Assembly: GCA_028571685.1 (NCBI GenBank)
Contig: CM053143.1
Span: forward strand, 54,367,208-54,431,207
Source: Heterohyrax brucei
Lineage: Eukaryota > Chordata > Mammalia > Hyracoidea > Procaviidae
Direction: 5' to 3'
Length of the DNA stretch: 64,000 bases
The position numbers and the translations under genes were made by a program. This document shows positions 43,093 to 54,550 of this stretch, piece after piece. Within the stretch, counting starts at the first letter, position 1. Every line of letters starts with the position of its first letter. The notes below the pieces were generated by a model. It was not told where the DNA came from. It searched no databases and saw only the letters and a program-made list of their open reading frames with translations.

Positions 43093-43388
43093 TGTTTTAT
43101 TAAGGGAGGGAAGGAAGAAACAGGTGACTAAAATGCAAACAGCTAGATTACAGTACTGAAAGAAGACAACACTAACAACATTCTCATTTCATTCAGGCAC
43201 TTGCCAGTAAGTGTGCCAAGAAGCTAGTTTATTTCTTTGCAACTGTATGACATTCTTTCACTTCATTTGATGAGTGGTTTTCTTGTGTGAGATTCACACA
43301 TAATTCATACTGATTTTCTTAGAGGTGTTTGAAATATTCACCCTCAGAAAATTATCAATTACAAAATGTAGGGAATGTCGTGTAATCA

Positions 43389-43469
43389 CAGACTTCTCTT
43401 ACAAAAACAGACAATCAGAGTTCTCTTACAAAAAGGGATGATCAGAGTTCTCTTACAAAAAGGGATGAT
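43389..43469. repeat. 27-bp tandem repeat, three units
   Basis: Units at 43389-43415, 43416-43442 and 43443-43469; the last two are identical (cagagttctcttacaaaa plus agggatgat), and the first differs at a few bases. A small minisatellite in otherwise unremarkable sequence. Confidence 0.95.
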
Positions 43470-44289
43470 CAGGAGCTGCCAGGGAAAGATGAGGGGAAAA
43501 TAAAGGTTATTTGGAATAAGCTGTAATACAAGATGGGTTTTACTTCAGGAAAACTTTAGAATCTTGACTTGGAACTCCTTAAAAGATTTAAGGTACACAT
43601 ATAATTTCTCCTGAACAATTTTTAGGAACTGGAACCCTCACTGTTAAAAAAAAAAAAAAAAAAAAAGTCTAAATATTTCAGAACAATACTTCACACAGAA
43701 TTTAATTTGCCAGTCTATGAATTTCACCTTTAGAGCCTATATCTGTATTTTACAAACTGACCAAGTAAGTCCATTGGTCTTTGCCATGGCAGCCCTATAA
43801 ACGATTAAACATGGCTTTCTGCTCTTATTTTCTGTAACAGCTCCCTTTTCAGGAAGGATCTTAAAAAACTCAAGAAAAATAAAGTCAGAGTTACATTGTA
43901 AGACTCATCAACAAGACCTTTTGTAAAAGCAGCTGAAAAGAAACTCAATACAAATGAATCAAAATGTATTAAATATTTGGTATTGATTTCCCATCGATCT
44001 ATATTTTTATTTATGGTTAACAGAGTAGACTAAATTGAAGTTCTTTTACAACGAATAATGTTTCCGTAAACAAATACAAGCATAGCATTTTCATATAGAT
44101 CCTTAGTTACCCAGAATGTGAATGCAGTGAAAATTCTCTTAATGAAAATGTAGCATTAAGTCACTTACTGACATTTTAAAAAAAAAAGGGGGAGATGGGA
44201 TTAGAGGACGGCATCACTAGAGAGGAAATAATTACCTTACAAAAACTTTGGTATTTATTCCAATCACTTTCCAAAAGGGTATCCTTTCA
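43470..44289. other. No recognised feature; long A-run
   Basis: AT-rich with a run of about 23 A at 43645-43667, possibly the tail of an insertion whose body I cannot recognise. Confidence 0.45.
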
Positions 44290-44665
44290 AGAGCTACCCT
44301 AAATCTTGACTAGATGTCACATCAGTTTTTCACTACCTCCTTACCTAACACTGTTTAGAAACCTTTCAGTGATAAAGAATAAGATACAAATCTTAACCAT
44401 AAATTGTAAGATTCTGCATTGTCTTCCTCTCCAATTTGTACAGCCTGAGTTCCTCCAACACTCTCTAGTTCTCTACAATGCCTGTACACTGGCCTTCCTC
44501 AGGCCATTGATTCTATCATGTCTCCTGCTACCACAGCAGATTCTACACCTGAACCCTCGTCTCTGAATCCTCACTCCCATCTCACATAGTAGATCATTTT
44601 TCTAGCTTTAGATCTTGGCCAGAGGACATTTCCTCCAGGGAGCCCTCCCTAATCATTTTTCCTTC
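44290..44665 (+). mobile_element. L2 LINE fragment, sense
   Basis: 'aatttgtacagcctgagttcctccaacactctctagttctctacaatgcctgtacactggccttcctcaggcc' and 'cagaggacatttcctccagggagccctccctaatca' fit the L2 'ctgcctacctctccagc...cacactggccttc...gaggccttccctgacca' order. Confidence 0.75.
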
Positions 44666-44667
44666 AT

Positions 44668-44701
44668 AGCCAAGCCAGCCAAGTGCAGTTGAGTCGGATC
44701 C
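44668..44701 (-). mobile_element. SINE-tail mini-insertion, truncated at palindrome centre
   Basis: 'agccaagccagccaagtgcagttgagtcggatcc' is the reverse of 'ggatccgactcaactgcacttggctggcttggct'. The 5' end of the insert stops at the middle of the GAGTCGGATCCGACTC palindrome, as in the copy at 19061. No clear duplication is visible. Confidence 0.6.
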
Positions 44702-45490
44702 AATAGAACCATCATTATTTCTTTGCATGACTATTTGATTTTTATTTACCTCTTCCAACAAACCTAAACTCAGTCAAAGCAGGCTAGAAGAACAAAGAAA
44801 GGAACAAATAGAGTATTATGGACTCTGTTTGCTATTTGAGCTCCAACTTGACTCACTGTTAGCCTAGTAATCCTAGTGACATTTCAGTGTCATATTTTTT
44901 TCCTGTGAAAGTAGAAACAGTGTCAGCATCACATGAGTTAGTAGTTGATGAAAATATCATCTGAATGGTAAATTTGTAATGTGTGTTAAATAGCAACTTG
45001 GATACTTTCCAATGTTTCTTCCCTTTTTGGCAATGTGTTTATATGACATTTTACTTTCGACTGGTTAACTGAGCCTTGAAGCATAGCTTTTCTGATATGT
45101 ACAGATGCACACATACACACCCCTGATATAACTAAGGTAAATAGTCAGTGAAATGAATGCTTGAATGCAATATACCTCCAAATAAAATCTATATTTTATT
45201 CTAACTTGGCCCATGCTTAAAAGAGGTAGATCCGTGTGAAACTGTACATGTTGCTCTGCATACTATTTCAAATGAGTGGTAAAGAGAGTGACGAAAAGAG
45301 TGATAATTGACTGTGTATTTACTATGAATCAGAAACTATTTTGTTTTTAGAATAATGGTTATTTAATCCTTATAAAATATACGTGATGTTGGTATAACAA
45401 ATGAAATGAATTACTATTTTTCATGAACACTTGGTCTATATAATGTCCTTCTGCTACTCCGGGTTCAAGTACATTTGTATACTTCATTAT
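44702..45490. other. No recognised feature
   Basis: AT-rich; a weak MIR-like stretch around 45310-45420 is not firm enough to call. Confidence 0.45.
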
Positions 45491-45494
45491 TTTC

Positions 45495-45632
45495 CCACTG
45501 GTGAGAAGATTAAGTGCTACCGCTGCTAAGCAAAAGGTTGGCAGTTCGTATGCACCATGTGCTCCTGGAAACTTTATGAGTCAGTTCTATCCTGTTCCAT
45601 AGGGTTACTATGAGTTGATGAGCTGGATTTAA
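45495..45632 (+). mobile_element. AfroSINE, sense
   Basis: 'ggtgagaagattaagtgctaccgctgctaagcaaaaggttggcagttcgtatgc', 'gctcctggaaactttatgagtcagttctatcctgttccatagggttactatgagttgatgagctgg'. A second SINE follows directly in the same orientation. Confidence 0.88.
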
Positions 45633-45842
45633 GAAGAAATGGTGGTGCAATAATAAAGCAGTTAGCTGCTAACTCGGAAGCTGGGACTTAAAGCTCACCC
45701 AGCAGTGGCTCTTTGGAAGAAAGACCTGACAATTTGCACCTGTAAAGATGACAGCCTAGAAAACCCTATGAGTTAGTTCTGTGCTGTCATACGATGTCAC
45801 TATGAGTTGAAATTGATTCAACAGCGCTTAATAACAGCAGTA
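45633..45842 (+). mobile_element. AfroSINE-type SINE, long variant, sense
   Basis: 'atggtggtgcaataataaagcagttagctgctaactcggaagc', 'gaagaaagacctgacaatttgcacctgtaaagatgacagcctagaaaaccctatgagttagttctgtgc', 'tcactatgagttgaaattgattcaacagcgct'. The middle '...gacctgacaattt' block marks the long variant. It ends 'aataacagcag', like the RTE tail. Confidence 0.88.
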
Positions 45843-45966
45843 AGAAAGCTAAAGATAAAGTGGTTTAAGAATATGTAACACACCAATTCTTGGTCAGGCT
45901 GAGATTTTCCTTTCGGTAAATTGCAGACATCCTGGTGATACTCAGAAATGCTTCAAACCAAAAATA

Positions 45967-46012
45967 GCCATGAGTCGGATCCGACTCAACGGCACTTGGC
46001 TTTTGGCTGGCT
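45967..46012 (+). mobile_element. ~46-bp SINE-tail mini-insertion
   Basis: 'gccatgagtcggatccgactcaacggcacttggcttttggctggcttt' with the intact GAGTCGGATCCGACTC palindrome at 45972-45987. There is no convincing target duplication. The tail has an extra 'tttt' within its TTGGC units. Confidence 0.65.
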
Positions 46013-46274
46013 TTCAATTTTCGTATACCCTGTTCTTCTTATATGTGCCTATACCTCAATAGATACACAGTATTTCTTTTCTTATAACTGAACACATTCA
46101 TCAGCTCAAAAATGAGAATTCTGAAAATAAGATTTGTTCACACTACTACATTTTGTAGGATAAATGAATTGCTCTGCTTTCAGTCAGATGCTCTTGTCAA
46201 ACTGAATTCCAGCTGAATTTGTGAATGGATGGTGTAAATGAATTGGTAAAAGTAACAATTTATGAAATGTTAAT

Positions 46275-46726
46275 ATGAATTGTATTAGTTTCCTACAATT
46301 GCTGCAACGAATGATAGCAAACTGGGCAGTTACAAATGATAAAGTTCGTATTTTTTCACAGTTCTATAGGCTAGAAATCCAATATGAAGCTTTCTGCAAG
46401 GCCATGGTCCCTTCAAAGGCTCTGGGGGAGATCCTTCCCGGTCTCCTCCTAGCTTCTGGTGGTTTCTGGCTATTGTTGTCATTTCCCAGTTGTAGAGGTA
46501 TCATCCTACCTCTGCTTTCATCTTCACATGATGCTCTCACCTCTGTGTACATCTGTTTCCAAATTTCTTTCATCTTGTAAGTACACTAGTTACTGGTTTA
46601 AAGCACAGTATGACCTTGTCTTAACGTTTTTACATCTGCAAGGACCTTATTCCAAATAAGACCACATTCACAGGTAGCACATGGACAAATCACTTGGGAA
46701 TGCACAGTTCAACCCACAGCATGAAG
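46275..46726 (-). mobile_element. MLT1-like MaLR LTR, antisense
   Basis: 'tgtattagtttcctacaattgctgcaacgaatgatagc', 'cacagttctataggctagaaatccaatatg', 'ctagcttctggtggtttctggc', 'tctgcaaggaccttattccaaataagaccacattcacagg' and 'gttcaacccacagca' follow the reversed MaLR order. About 450 bp, solo. Overlapping frames on both strands are incidental. Confidence 0.75.
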
Positions 46727-47301
46727 TTACAGTGTTATACAATCACAAAACATGGGGACATAAGGTGTAAAAAATCAAATTTAATATCTTACAATCTGAT
46801 TTATGTTTTCCTATATTCTCTTTCTACCTGTGTAATTTTGTGTCCTTTGTGGTGGATACTGCAATGTGCTGCCTAGCTACCTCTTCAGAAATAAAAGATT
46901 GTCTTCCTAATTGTTGGAAATGCTACTAGACAACAATCTTCAACTCTCTTTTTGGAACATTGCAGCTGAAAAAAAAAAAATTGCCTGACAAAGTTCACAC
47001 CTCCTTGCATGGGCAATTTGTGTTACATTACTAACAATATGAAGATGTGCAGTCTCAACACCCTTGTTAATTCTGACTTCTGATGGGTCATGCCACATCT
47101 ATAACTCCCCACGAGGTTTGATGAGGAATTTCTTGGGACTGAATTGCAGCTTAATTTCTCCCTTTGCCTTATGTTTTTTCTTTCTCTTCACTTCCACAAA
47201 TATTATTCATTCTAAGCACATAGATTTCTATGTCAGAGTCTGCTTACTGTGAATTTCAGTCTATGTGATACACTTAATTTACCTACCTATACATGAAAAG
47301 G
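46727..47301. other. No recognised feature; A-run at 46969
   Basis: Nothing identified apart from an A-run at 46970-46980. Confidence 0.5.
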
Positions 47302-47462
47302 AAACCCTGGTGCCATAGTGTTTAACTCTTAAGGCTGCTAACCAAAAGGTTGGCAGTTAAAATCCACCAGACACTCCTTAGAAATTCTGTGGGGCAATTC
47401 TACTCTGTCTATAGAGTCACTATGAGTCAGAATTAAATAAATGACATCTTTTTTTTTGGTTT
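47302..47462 (+). mobile_element. AfroSINE, sense
   Basis: 'ggaaaccctggtgccatagtgtttaactc', 'ggctgctaaccaaaaggttggcagttaaaatccacc', 'tgtggggcaattctactctgtctatagagtcactatgagtcagaatt', ending 'tttttttttggttta'. Near full length with the usual 'ttggttt' tail. Confidence 0.92.
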
Positions 47463-48849
47463 ATATACATGAAAAATGGGACTTCTAATAATATTACTTA
47501 TTTTACAGGTTTTTGTTTCTCAAATGATAAACTGAAAATTTTTTGCAGGGGAACAGTGTTATTCAAAATTAAATTACTGTCATTTTTATAGTTTCATCCA
47601 GGTGTTTTCTCTAAACTAACAAATGTCATAAAGTCCTTAGTAAAACTAGTAGAAATTTCACATTCATGTTAATAATGAAATAAAAGGAAAAAATGTACAG
47701 CTACCATCACCTGTGAATGACACTTCACATCAACATATTTATGTGCCTACACGAACTCTCAAATTTCCTTAGGGTCTGTCCAGTGTAGAATTTTCCCTAC
47801 TAATGAGTTTGTTCTCAAAACACAGTCAGTATTTATTTTGCATCATTTTGCCACATGTAGGATGTATCTAGCTGTAGGCAATTTGATACAGTTTCTGCAC
47901 CATAGAATTAAAATTACAGTTTTAGGGCAGAGCTTATGTGTGATCTTCAGAGCACTTTTATTCCCTGCTTTTTTAATAGGCTGTCTGGGATATAACCCAA
48001 AACTGCTTAAATGGTCATGGTTGTCAGTCCCTTAGGACAATTTGGTCCTTCCAGCAATGTTACCAGAAGTCTGCCTCCTGATGCCTGCTGGGGCCTTACG
48101 AACACATATCAAGGAAAGAACGTACTGCGCGTGTGCATGTGTCTGCTGTTGGCTCAGTTGTTAACCTTTAAAAAGACATGTCTCAGATCTCTAAGCAAAT
48201 CACTAAGGTCATCTTACAATCTTATTCTTCTCTAAGCAGTTGTGTGTGGATTATAAACCTGTTCAAACCTGTCCTTTTCATACATAGTCCAATCGAACTT
48301 CATTTGTTGCTGTGGTAATTTCAGAATTAATAACCACTTGCATCTGCTTAATAATGAAAAAATGGAAAAGAAATATTCTTGTGTCTTCAATTAATGCAAA
48401 ATGAATATCTTTAAAAATTCAGATATTTTAACTGAGATTTAATACTGACATTTAAAAGCATTTTTAAAATTTCTTTGTAGAAAAAAATAGACCAAAAAAA
48501 TTCAAATCAATGTTCATGTTTATGACCTGCTGTCAGATTATAAACAAACAAAGGAAGATAAGTCTACAACTTGGGGAAATCAAAAAGTGCCTAGAGTGTC
48601 AACGTTTACATTTACAATGCATACAAGTGGACACTTCTTAAGATACCAGGATGAAGCACCTGATCTTCTATGGATAGATTCTGTGCTCTGCATTCCCTTC
48701 CTCGGTTGTGATCACTCATTCTGAACTACCCTCACTCATTCTGAACTACTCAACAGCCTTTAGCACGTACTGGGTGTATCAGAATGTTAAGGTATTTTAT
48801 CTATTATGATTTCATTTATGGGCTACATGTTATAATTGCTTAAAAGTAA
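47463..48849. other. No recognised gene; small direct duplication at 48713
   Basis: Mostly AT-rich sequence, no recognised repeat. Within it, cactcattctgaactac occurs at 48713-48729 and again at 48733-48749, a 20-bp tandem duplication. Frames at 47838-48235 lack domains. Confidence 0.5.
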
Positions 48850-49050
48850 TTGTTAGTCGGTTGACACTTAGTCAGTTCTGACTCATAGAGACTCATAGAG
48901 ACAAATATGTGTTCTGTAAGTTTTCCATGGCTGTGACTTTTAAGAAGGAGAGCCTGCAGTCCTTACTTCTGAAGTGTCACTGAAGAACCACCAACCTTTG
49001 AATTATTTCAGCATTAACCATTCTCTCCAACCAATGACTCTACCAAGGAC
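48850..49050 (-). mobile_element. AfroSINE-type SINE, long variant, antisense, diverged
   Basis: 'gttgacacttagtcagttctgactcatagagactcatagag', 'ttttccatggctgtgac', 'aaccaccaacctttgaattatttcagcattaaccattctctcc' are reversed tail, middle and head. It carries a 13-bp internal duplication (gactcatagagac). Confidence 0.65.
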
Positions 49051-49344
49051 ATTTATATTCATCCAGGGCAGCAACAAATAAACTAACAGATGTGCCAGTA
49101 CCAGACTTATGAAGACACTTTATGAAATCTAACTTGAAAACTGATCTTATGTACTATGTTCCAAAAATATTGCAGGGTCAAATAAGACAATGATGAATAA
49201 TAAACTAACTTGTTTTTAATGTTAAGCAACTGAGATTGATAGGCAATAAAGTTATGATTAATCTCTGTCTCTGAAAGATATGACTACACTTGGAGAAATA
49301 TGGCAACAATAATATTATTTGAATATGTATTAGTATCATAAGTA

Positions 49345-49556
49345 CAACAGCATTTATGTTCTTAGATGCCTCCAAGTCAATTCTGACTCATAACAATCCC
49401 ATGTAACAGAGAGGAACTGTCCCAGAGGGTTTTCTAGGCTATGGAAGGAAATCACCAGGTCTTTCTCTCACAGAGCAGCTGGGTGGGTTTGAATTGCCAT
49501 CTTTTAGTTTAACTGCTGAGCCCTTCACTGTTAGAGCCACAAAGGCTCCACATACT
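49345..49556 (-). mobile_element. AfroSINE-type SINE, long variant, antisense
   Basis: 'cctccaagtcaattctgactcataacaatcccatgtaacagagaggaactgtcccagagggttttctaggctatggaaggaaatcaccagg', 'gcagctgggtgggtttgaattgccatcttttagtttaactgctgagcccttcactgt'. Complete in reverse. Confidence 0.88.
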
Positions 49557-49587
49557 ACATAAAAATACAATAATTCTCACTTGTATA

Positions 49588-49832
49588 ATATATTTGGACA
49601 TGTTGTCAAGAAAGATCAGTCCCTGGAGAAAGACATCATGCTTGCTAGAGTGGAGGAGGGTCAATGAAAAAGAGGAAGACCCTCAATGAGATGGATCGAC
49701 ACAGTGGCCGCAACAATGGGCGTAAGCATAAAAGCAATTGTGGACATGGCACCAGACCAGGCAGGGTTTTTCTCTGTTGTTCATAGAGTCACTATGAGTC
49801 AGAACCAACTCAACAGCACCTACAACAACAAT
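49588..49832 (+). mobile_element. RTE/BovB-type LINE 3' end
   Basis: 'ttggacatgttgtcaagaaagatcagtccctggagaaagacatcatgcttgc', 'aaagaggaagaccctcaatgagatggatcgacacagtggccgcaacaatgggcg', 'ttgttcatagagtcactatgagtcagaaccaactcaacagcacctacaacaacaat'. It is the least diverged RTE 3' end here and shows the tail shared with the SINEs. Confidence 0.9.
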
Positions 49833-51299
49833 ATAATATCTTAATGATGATATTATTTTTATATGTTTAAAAATTACAAAAACTTTAAAATACTGCATTT
49901 TGATTTCAAAGACTGAAGTCCACGGGAGAAACACAGATTATAAATTAACTTTCACTGCTTATTGGATTTGGTGGTAAACTGGAGATATGAAAAATAACTC
50001 ACAGTGAAGGCCACTAGTTGACAGTGTTCGAATTGTAGTCTGACTGGATAACTTCTAGCCACTTACATACAACAGAACTGATGTAACTGCCCAGCATGTG
50101 GGACACTTCCCAGAGGAAGTGTGGCTGAGATCACTCAACAAATTCTGGTTCTGCAACTGAAGGGGCTATAAGGCTTCTCACATCTGACCTGCAGAGTATA
50201 AGAGAACAACCTAGCTAAATGGTTGACAGCTCTTGGCAGAGTTGGCATCAGGAAAAACATATGAGAGAATATTAAATATTAAAGTATGATAACTTCCTGG
50301 GATAAAAGATTGTAAAGAACTTAAGAGTTTACAGAATTTAAAACATCCTGAAGAATATTACAGAAACCCATTTAAATCACATTAATACGGTAGTCAACTT
50401 AGATGCTAGACTTTATGTCAGATTTCAATTGGTGTCTTTGCTCTCAACTGCCTTTTGAAGCTAGAATTATACACATGGAAAAGCTGATTATGAAGCTGGG
50501 TGGAAAGTGCCTAAGAATCTGAAATAACAAGACCAACTTCTTCCTTTGGTTCTATTGTTTATTGGCTGTGTGACATAGGCAAGATCATATAATTAAGCAT
50601 TGGTTTTAAATAAATACGACTTAAATGATACATTAGGTGTATTCAATAGAAACCAAAGATCTCCTTTGTAAAGAAAATTGTGAAACTTCACCAAAGTCAT
50701 TAAAAATATCTAGCTTAGTCAAAAGCTAAATCACAGTATTTGATATATTCTACTAAATGTAGTAGAATTATCAGTTTTGACCAAATTGCTCAATATAATC
50801 GATGCAATTCAAATTGAAATTTCAAATAGGTTTATGTACAGGTAATGGACACAGTGATGTGAAATGAATACAAATGATCAAAGGTCCAGATATAGCCAAA
50901 AACACATTGAAGAAGAAGAAAATGAGATGACTTGTCTTAATTTATATTAAGACTGATGCTGAAGCTATCATAATTATGACAATGCAGTGTTTGCATGAGC
51001 AAAGACAAACAAAAACCTAGGATACCTTTTCTTGTATTCTTAGTTTGTGATACAAGTAACATTATAAGTTTCCATATGGAAAAAATGAAATAAAACTGCA
51101 TGTTTACTTTCCGCTATTCATGGAAACACAAAAATTAAGGTGAATTAAGAACTTAAAATGTCAAAGGTGAAACTTTAAAAGCAAAATAGAGAATAATGCC
51201 TCTAATAACACTGGGAAAGGAAACAATTTCTTAAACAGAAATTCAATAGCAGAAACTAAAAAAAGGATTAATTTGACTATGTTAAAACTAAGAATCTCT
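49833..51299. other. Mostly unrecognised; probable MIR piece at 50540
   Basis: 'ctattgtttattggctgtgtgacataggcaagatcatataattaagcattgg' (50548-50605) has the MIR 'gctgtgtgaccttgggcaagt' pattern. The rest is AT-rich without a recognised feature. Confidence 0.45.
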
Positions 51300-51665
51300 A
51301 ACTCATGATGATACTGTTTTTAGTTGTCAGATACATGCAACATCATGTACAACAGAAGGAAAATGTTGCCAGGTTCTGCCTTGTCTTCACAATTGTTGAT
51401 ATTCTCTAGTCCATTGTTTCAGCCATCGTATATTTTGAGGTCTTCTCACTATATTGGACAATAATCTCTTGTGATTCATTGAGGATTCTTTGGCTGATTT
51501 TCAGTAGACCATCAAGCCTTTCTTCCTAGACTGTCTTAATCTGAAGCTCCGTTGAAACCTACCCACCATGAGTGAATCTTCCAAGATTTGAGCTACTCGT
51601 GGTTCACCTTCCAGCAACATAACAACTCATATGCCATCACAATATAACAAAGTGACTGACAGGTC
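51300..51665 (-). mobile_element. RTE LINE 5' region, antisense
   Basis: 'ctttggctgattttcagtagaccatcaagcctttcttcctagactgtcttaatctgaagctccgttgaaacctacccaccatgagtg' and 'aacaactcatatgccatcacaatataacaaagtgactgacagg' are the complement of the RTE 5' block at 33042-33190. Only the 5' part is present. Confidence 0.78.
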
Positions 51666-51920
51666 ATGGTTACTCATCATAAGATACCACAAAGAGAATT
51701 CAAAAGCACAACAAATACTTTTAGAGGATACTTGTTGCATATAAAACAAACATTCAGAACATTAAATTCATATGTTGGATATTATATATATCAATAAGTA
51801 ATCAAAAGAAAACAAATAAAAGAAAGAAATAGATGTGTTACTAGGAGTAAAAATTGGTACAACCACATTATAAAACAGATTGGCATGGCTTAATAAAGTT
51901 TATTATGTGCTTGCATTGCA

Positions 51921-52878
51921 GTTGTTAGGTGCCTCCCAGTCAGTTCCAACTCATAGCAATCCTGTGCACAAAAGAACAACACTGCGCAATCAAGCCCCAT
52001 TCCCGCAATTATTGTTATGCCTGAGCCCATTGTTGAAGCCTCTGTGTCAGTCCATCTTGTTGGGAGGCTTTTTCTTTTTTCCTGACCCTCTACTTCACCA
52101 AGCATGATTTCCTTCTCCAAAGATTGTTCTCTTCTGACAACATGTCCAAAGTACCTAAGACAGAGTCTCAGTATTCTTGCTTCTAAGGAACAGTCTGGCT
52201 GTATTTCTCTCAAGACAGATCTGTTCATTCTGATGGCACTCCATGACATAGTGAATATGCTTCTATGACACCACAATTGAAAGCATCAGTTCTTCTGTAT
52301 TCCTTATTCATTGTCTAGCTTTCATATACACATGATCTGATTGAAAATGCCAAGACTTGGGTCAGGGGCCCCTTAGACCTAAAGGTGATATCTTTGCTTT
52401 TCAGCATTTTAAAGGGATCTTTTACAGCAGATTTGCCAAATGCAATGTTACTTTTAATTTTATGGCTGCTGCTTCCATGGGTATTGATTGTAGTATCAAG
52501 TAAAATGAAATTCTTGACAACCTCAATCTCTTCTCCATTAATCATGAGGTTGCTTATTGGTACAGCTGTGATGATTTTAGTTTTCTTGATGTTGAGATAC
52601 AATAGATACAGACGGCTGTGATCTTTGATCTTCATCATTAAGTGTTTCACGTCCTCTTCACTTTCAGCAAGCAAGGCTGGGTCATTTGTATAAAGCATAG
52701 TGTTAATCTGTCTTGTGCCAATATTGATGCACTGTTCTTTTTGGTGTAGTCCAGCTTCTTGGATCTTTTTGCTCGATTTACAGCTTAAATAGATATGATG
52801 AAAGAATGCAACCATGACACACACCTTTCCTAACTTTAAGCAGTGCAGTATGCCCTTGAACAACTGTCTCTTATTCAT
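51921..52878 (-). pseudogene. RTE reverse transcriptase remnant
   Basis: Two open pieces: 52878-52315 (187 codons) with 'MLYTNDPALLAESEED', where the RT catalytic YADD box has become YTND, and 'LNIKKTKIITAVP'; and 52276 onward with the RTE C-terminal 'RYFGHVVRREQSLEKEIMLG'. The two are in different frames. The lost aspartates rule out activity. Confidence 0.85.
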
Positions 52879-53575
52879 TATACAAATTCATGAACACAAT
52901 TAAGTGTTCTTCAATTCCCATTCTCTGCAAAAATTGTCTATAATTTGTTATGACCCACACAGCTGAAGAACTTCACATGTTCAGTAAAACACAGGTAAGC
53001 GTTTTTTTTATATACTCTGCTTTCAGCGAAGATCTGTCTGACATCAGCAATGGTATTCCTGTTTCCATGTCCTCTTCTGAATCAGGCCTGAATTTCTGGC
53101 AGTTCCCTGTCAATATAACGCTGCAGCTGCTTTTGCGTGAACCTCAGCAAAATTTTATTTGCATGTGATATTTTAATGATGTTGTTAAATAATTTCTTTA
53201 TTGAATTGGATCACCATTCTTAGGAATAGGCATAAATAAGTATCTCTTCCAGATGTTTGTCTAGGTAGCTGTCTTTCAAATTTCTTGGCAAAACAAAAGA
53301 GCTCTTTCAGTGCATCCATTTGTTAAAGCATCTCAGTTGCTATTCCATCAATTTTGGAGCCTTGTTTTCTGCGAGCGCCTTCAGTGCAACTTCAGCTTAT
53401 TCATTCAGTGACATCAGTTCCTGATCATGTGCTAATTTTTTAAATAGATGAACATTGAACAATAATTTTTTATATGACTCTTGTGTAATCCTTTCACTTT
53501 CTTTTATTGCTGCTTGTGTCATTTAATATTTTCCTAATGTAATGCTTCACTCTTGTAACTCCTTTGAGCTGCTAA
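51921..53575 (-). mobile_element. RTE/BovB-type LINE, RT to 3' end, antisense
   Basis: The complement runs from the RT region at ~53570 to the RTE 3' end 'gcacctaacaac' at ~51921. It includes 'cgtcctcttcactttcagc' and the 'aagtacctaagacagagtc' block. It is 5'-truncated and is joined at its 5' side to antisense SINE pieces. Confidence 0.85.
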
Positions 53576-53740
53576 CCTTTTGGTTAGCTGTAGTTCATAA
53601 TAGTTCATAACCAGTGCTCCTCTAAGAGGGACCCAAACCAAACCCACTTCTGTCATCAAGTCAATTCTCACTTATAATGACCCTACAGGACAGAGTTGAA
53701 CTGCTGATTAGCAGACACAGCACTCAAAGCAAAAGATCCT
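53570..53740 (-). mobile_element. Two AfroSINE pieces, antisense
   Basis: 53570-53622 ('gctgctaaccttttggttagctgtagttcataa...ccagtgctcc') is a reversed head. 53628-53740 ('gacccaaaccaaacccacttctgtcatcaagtcaattctcacttataatgaccctacaggacagagttgaactgctgattagcagac') is a reversed tail, body and head. The order suggests two separate insertions. Confidence 0.75.
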
Positions 53741-53905
53741 ACAGCTAGCTTTCCAGAACTTGTATTAAAATTTACAGAGCTTCAGTCTCCTTTTCTCTCT
53801 CCTTCCCTGCTTAGTTTTAATAAGAGAGTTTAGTCAGACTCCTCCAATGCCACTGAATTAATTACAACACAAAATTAGATATGACCTCTTTATGTAATTT
53901 GAAAC

Positions 53906-53962
53906 CACCTATTCCTACAGGGTTGGTATGATTCAGAATTGACTCAGTGGCAATGGGTTTAG
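53906..53962 (+). mobile_element. AfroSINE 3' end, sense
   Basis: 'tcctacagggttggtatgattcagaattgactcagtggcaatgggttta' is the last ~50 bases of the classical SINE (with the 'ggcaatgggttt' tail). It adjoins the L1 insertion that follows. Confidence 0.78.
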
Positions 53963-53970
53963 TTATTCTT

Positions 53971-54550
53971 TTTTTTTTTTGAATTATATTCTTTTTTATT
54001 TTATTTAATATGACAGTGAAAAGGTACATTCCCATATAAATTTACATGCCTACCTATATGCAGCTTCTACTGCTCTCCCTGTCCGGTGACAGCACGCTAT
54101 TCCTCTATGCTCCATACATGTCTCATCCTCCCAACAGCCTCCTTTCCCCTCCTCTCCACCCACTCTCCTCCAGAGGTCAGCAGGATGATATCCTATAGAT
54201 GTATAGAACCATAAAGTGCATCCAATATATGGTCACTCTGCATCGCCAAGTCCAATCCATCCGTGTCCGAAGAGTGGACCTTCTTTATGATTTACGGGCA
54301 AGGGCAGCATCAGGGCCAGGGGCCATACTCCCAGGGGAACCCCGAAACCACTGGACCATCAATTGAGGTCTTTTAGTGGAGATCTCAAAAAGGATGCACC
54401 CCTTTTTATTCTTGTGTTGCCAGTGAGACTCAACTTAGTGAGCTCCATCACGGCTATCACTGGTGCTGGCCTTGCACCAACCGGTTTTTCCGGTCGCAAG
54501 TCGATGTAGGCACCCACTCATGTGGGTCTCTCTATTTTCTTGGGGGGGCC
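53971..54550 (-). mobile_element. L1 3'UTR, 5'-truncated, antisense, with TSD
   Basis: Begins with the T-rich tail complement and continues 'gaaaaggtacattcccatataaatttacatgcc...tgcagcttctactgctctccctgtccgg' through to 'gcacccactcatgtgggtctctctattttcttgg'. Flanked by ttagttattctt (53959-53970) and ttggttattctt (54551-54562), one mismatch. Close in sequence to the 3'UTR of the young L1. Confidence 0.9.

Noticed and set aside
43389..43469. CRISPR-like array
   Set aside because: Head-to-tail units with no spacers, in vertebrate DNA; a minisatellite.
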